This document shows, piece by piece, positions 61,958 to 64,000 of a stretch of DNA of 64,000 bases. The notes under the pieces are model-generated. The model did not search any database, had not been told where the DNA came from, and worked only from the letters and a program-made list of their open reading frames with translations. The translations under genes were made by a program, and so were the position numbers. Origin of the DNA: Pegea sp. RAD2-039 (lineage: Eukaryota; Chordata; Thaliacea; Salpida; Salpidae); NCBI GenBank assembly GCA_034620365.1, contig JAQGEQ010000258.1:310001-374000 (forward strand). The letters run 5' to 3'. Every line of letters starts with the position of its first letter. Position 1 is the first letter of the stretch.

Positions 61958-64000
61958 AACTGAACATAAAAACACTATAAAGTGCAAATGTGTTTATTTC
62001 ATTATGAAAAAGTTCTTATTAATCACAGTTTAAGTTTCTTTATCATGAATATAAAGTATTTCTTATTAATTAATGTTAAGTAATATTATTAGTAGTTATC
62101 ATCTTTTGATTTTTATTGCACGAACAACAGCTTGTTAAATTAAAGCATTTTTTATCTTACAAATTTAATCCTAATACAATCATATAGTTTTATTCTAGAA
62201 TATTTATTTGTGTATAGTGATTATAAAACCTCATAGTAGATGTTACAGTTACAATTGTTACAATTCTTTATTCAAATAAAACTTAACAACCTTTTTAGTG
62301 ATTGTAGTAAATAGATTTATCAAAATTGTTATGAAGATTATAACATGATAAAAATATGAATTAACATGACATATACATACCATAAAAACATTGGCATTAA
62401 AACTTTTATTTTTAAACAATAGGTAAAAAAATCAAACAGTTTATGTCAAGATTTCAGGAAACCAATTTAATTATATGAAAAAGACGATTGTTTTTATTGT
62501 TAGTGCGTATCATTCGGCTTTATAAAGTAATTTCTTTGTTATGGTACTATAAGCTCTTAATGATGATATACATTTCACAATCTGACCATCAAGCAATATA
62601 TTTGCTATAAAATTGTAGGCATAGTATTTAAGCTAAAGTTGCTTGATATAAATTATAATTTCTTATTAAGAATTAAACCGAAATTTTAATTTTGTAATTA
62701 ATAGTTTAGTATTATACTAATAAATATGCTGAAAATCACTATTTGCCTGGCTTTTCAAAGTTTATTTATGAAATTACCAATAAACTTTAAAAATATTTTA
62801 AATACAATTATATCTAAGTTATCATAAAGTCACTTCTACGTTTTATAAGATATTTCAAAGAAAAAAGTATAAAGAAAGAAAGTTTATCATACTTTACTTA
62901 TGTTTATTAATTTTATTTGTTAGATAATATAAAAATCTAATAAGAAATATTTACCGAAAAAGTCTTTCTTAACAGGATCAATAGTGTGTTGTCAAAAGCT
63001 TTTACAAATATACTACATAAAACTTTTGATTTATCTAACTTGATTGGTGTATTTGCAGTGAATTCTATCGTCATGTCAATCGACTATTTTTATGGAGTTT
63101 AAACAATAGTGAGCATAGTGAGCATGTGCGATGAAAAATCAAAGTCATACTTCCTTACCTATAAATCGGTTTAAAAATGTAATAGTTTAATTTGTAGCAT
63201 TTATTTTCAGTTTTACTCAGTTTTTATAACTTAAAGACTTTAATAAGGGATCTTAGTATTTAAATATTTTTGGTTTTGTTGCTCAAAATCTTCTTAGATT
63301 TAACTTTCTGCTCAGTTAGATTTACAAGGATCTTGTGAACAGCTCAGCATCTATCTTAAATGATTATAATTTTATAAAAGACAAAAGTATATGCAACATT
63401 TGAAAAGTTAATCACCCATGAAAATATATAAACTTTACTGCTCAAAGTCTTTGATTTAGAAATAGTTTGATTGATGACTAAATCAAATATAACCGATGTA
63501 GAGTATTTAGTCTAAGAACAGGTCAACCGTAAAAAATTCTAAGTAAATCTCTGAATTTAAAATTCGGTTAAAATTTCTCTAGATATGAAGTTATGCAAAA
63601 ACAGTATAATACCTTTTGTAATATAAGATAATTACTAAATTCTAAACTGGCAAATAAAAAACGGCTTTTTTCATTAATTTTGGTGATTTGTATTTCTTAT
63701 ACTTTGAAATTTGTTTTTATATGGCTTTAAATTGCATTCATGTCATAGTTTCTAAAATACTTAATCTTTTATTACATTTTAAAACTGAAATCTAATCCCT
63801 CTGTAGGTGGTATAGTTTGGTTTTATCAAAATACTAGTCTCATAACAGCAGTTTATCGAAAAAGTTTTCTTTTCTTCGTGGAAGAATTCTTATTGAACAA
63901 ATCTGACTTTTATTTTCTAGTGTCAGTAAATCTTTTAAAATTTGGAGTGAGCTGTAAATCAAAGTTGTTGTCAAGGATGTTTCTCGAATGTTTCTGATTA

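Larger units (their letters stand above)
60475..64000. other. Gene-poor right end of the window
   Basis: A+T-rich with short chance frames (60941-61163 on both strands). It holds the GC-richer patch at 60955-61010 and a perfect 6-bp hairpin at 61939-61957. A plausible acceptor (ttttattttctag) at about 63921 is followed by at most a 24-codon frame, too little to call an exon. Confidence 0.5.

Noticed and set aside
61921-61960. tRNA-like patch GGCTAAGGCATTAGCTTGG with GGTGGATCGCC
   Set aside because: The would-be A and B boxes are about 10 bases apart instead of 30 or more, and no cloverleaf can be formed.
63930-64000. Segment sharing TTGTTGTCAAGGATG with 18600-18620
   Set aside because: Only about 15 bases are identical, and the frame corresponding to CCQGC is closed by a stop just upstream; likely coincidence.
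1-64000. CRISPR arrays, bacterial operons, rRNA or complete tRNA genes
   Set aside because: No regularly spaced repeats, no bacterial-style gene packing, and no rRNA or cloverleaf signatures were seen; splice sites show the DNA is eukaryotic.

Overview
The window is very A+T-rich animal DNA. Genes are split by introns with GT/AG borders, poly-A signals are AATAAA, and long gene-poor stretches separate the genes. A PHACTR-type actin/phosphatase regulator (a family of animals), a ciliary microtubule inner protein gene (CIMIP1, formerly C20orf85), an extracellular leucine-rich-repeat membrane protein and CR1/L2-like LINE remnants all point to an invertebrate metazoan. The species cannot be named from the sequence. 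Most multi-exon genes below are absent from simple ORF lists because their exons are short. They were assembled by hand from splice sites and matching intron phases.

Layout, left to right. 1-2070 (-): 5' part of a PHACTR-like gene (five exons, continuing off the left edge). 2071-5560: gene-poor, with a LINE tail and a small duplication. 5570-9235 (+): an eleven-exon ornithine-decarboxylase-family gene that has lost the PLP-binding lysine and several other active-site residues, so it is probably an antizyme-inhibitor-like pseudoenzyme. 10140-13480 (+): remains of two LINE copies, the larger with endonuclease and reverse transcriptase domains and an (AATC)n array grown inside it. 13942-14310 (-): possible exons of an unrecognised gene. 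15445-15894 (-): an intronless calmodulin-like protein with one dead EF-hand. 16000-37950: mostly gene-poor, holding a possible small secreted peptide gene with a strong TATA box (17271-17462), several unassigned coding-like frames (18431-18757, 24700-26830, 29682-29996), a GC-richer inverted-repeat element (22940-23110), a LINE 3' end (23262-23420) and another repeat tail (34083-34134). 38021-48594 (+): an eight-exon gene for a 912-residue LRR single-pass receptor without a TIR domain. 48600-54000: gene-poor. 54099-60474 (-): three same-strand coding blocks: a 3' gene part of at least 138 residues, an eight-exon gene for a 386-residue basic protein, and intronless CIMIP1. 60475-64000: nothing convincing except a repeat-like GC-richer patch at 60955.

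How they fit together: CIMIP1 belongs to ciliary/flagellar axonemes, and its two same-strand neighbours have the basic, low-complexity look of cytoskeletal proteins, so a cilium-linked cluster is possible but unproven. The ODC-like protein would act on polyamine levels by sequestering antizyme. The other genes are functionally unrelated. Family names rest on my reading of motifs, without database searches. Exon models rest on consensus splice sites and phase agreement, not on transcripts.
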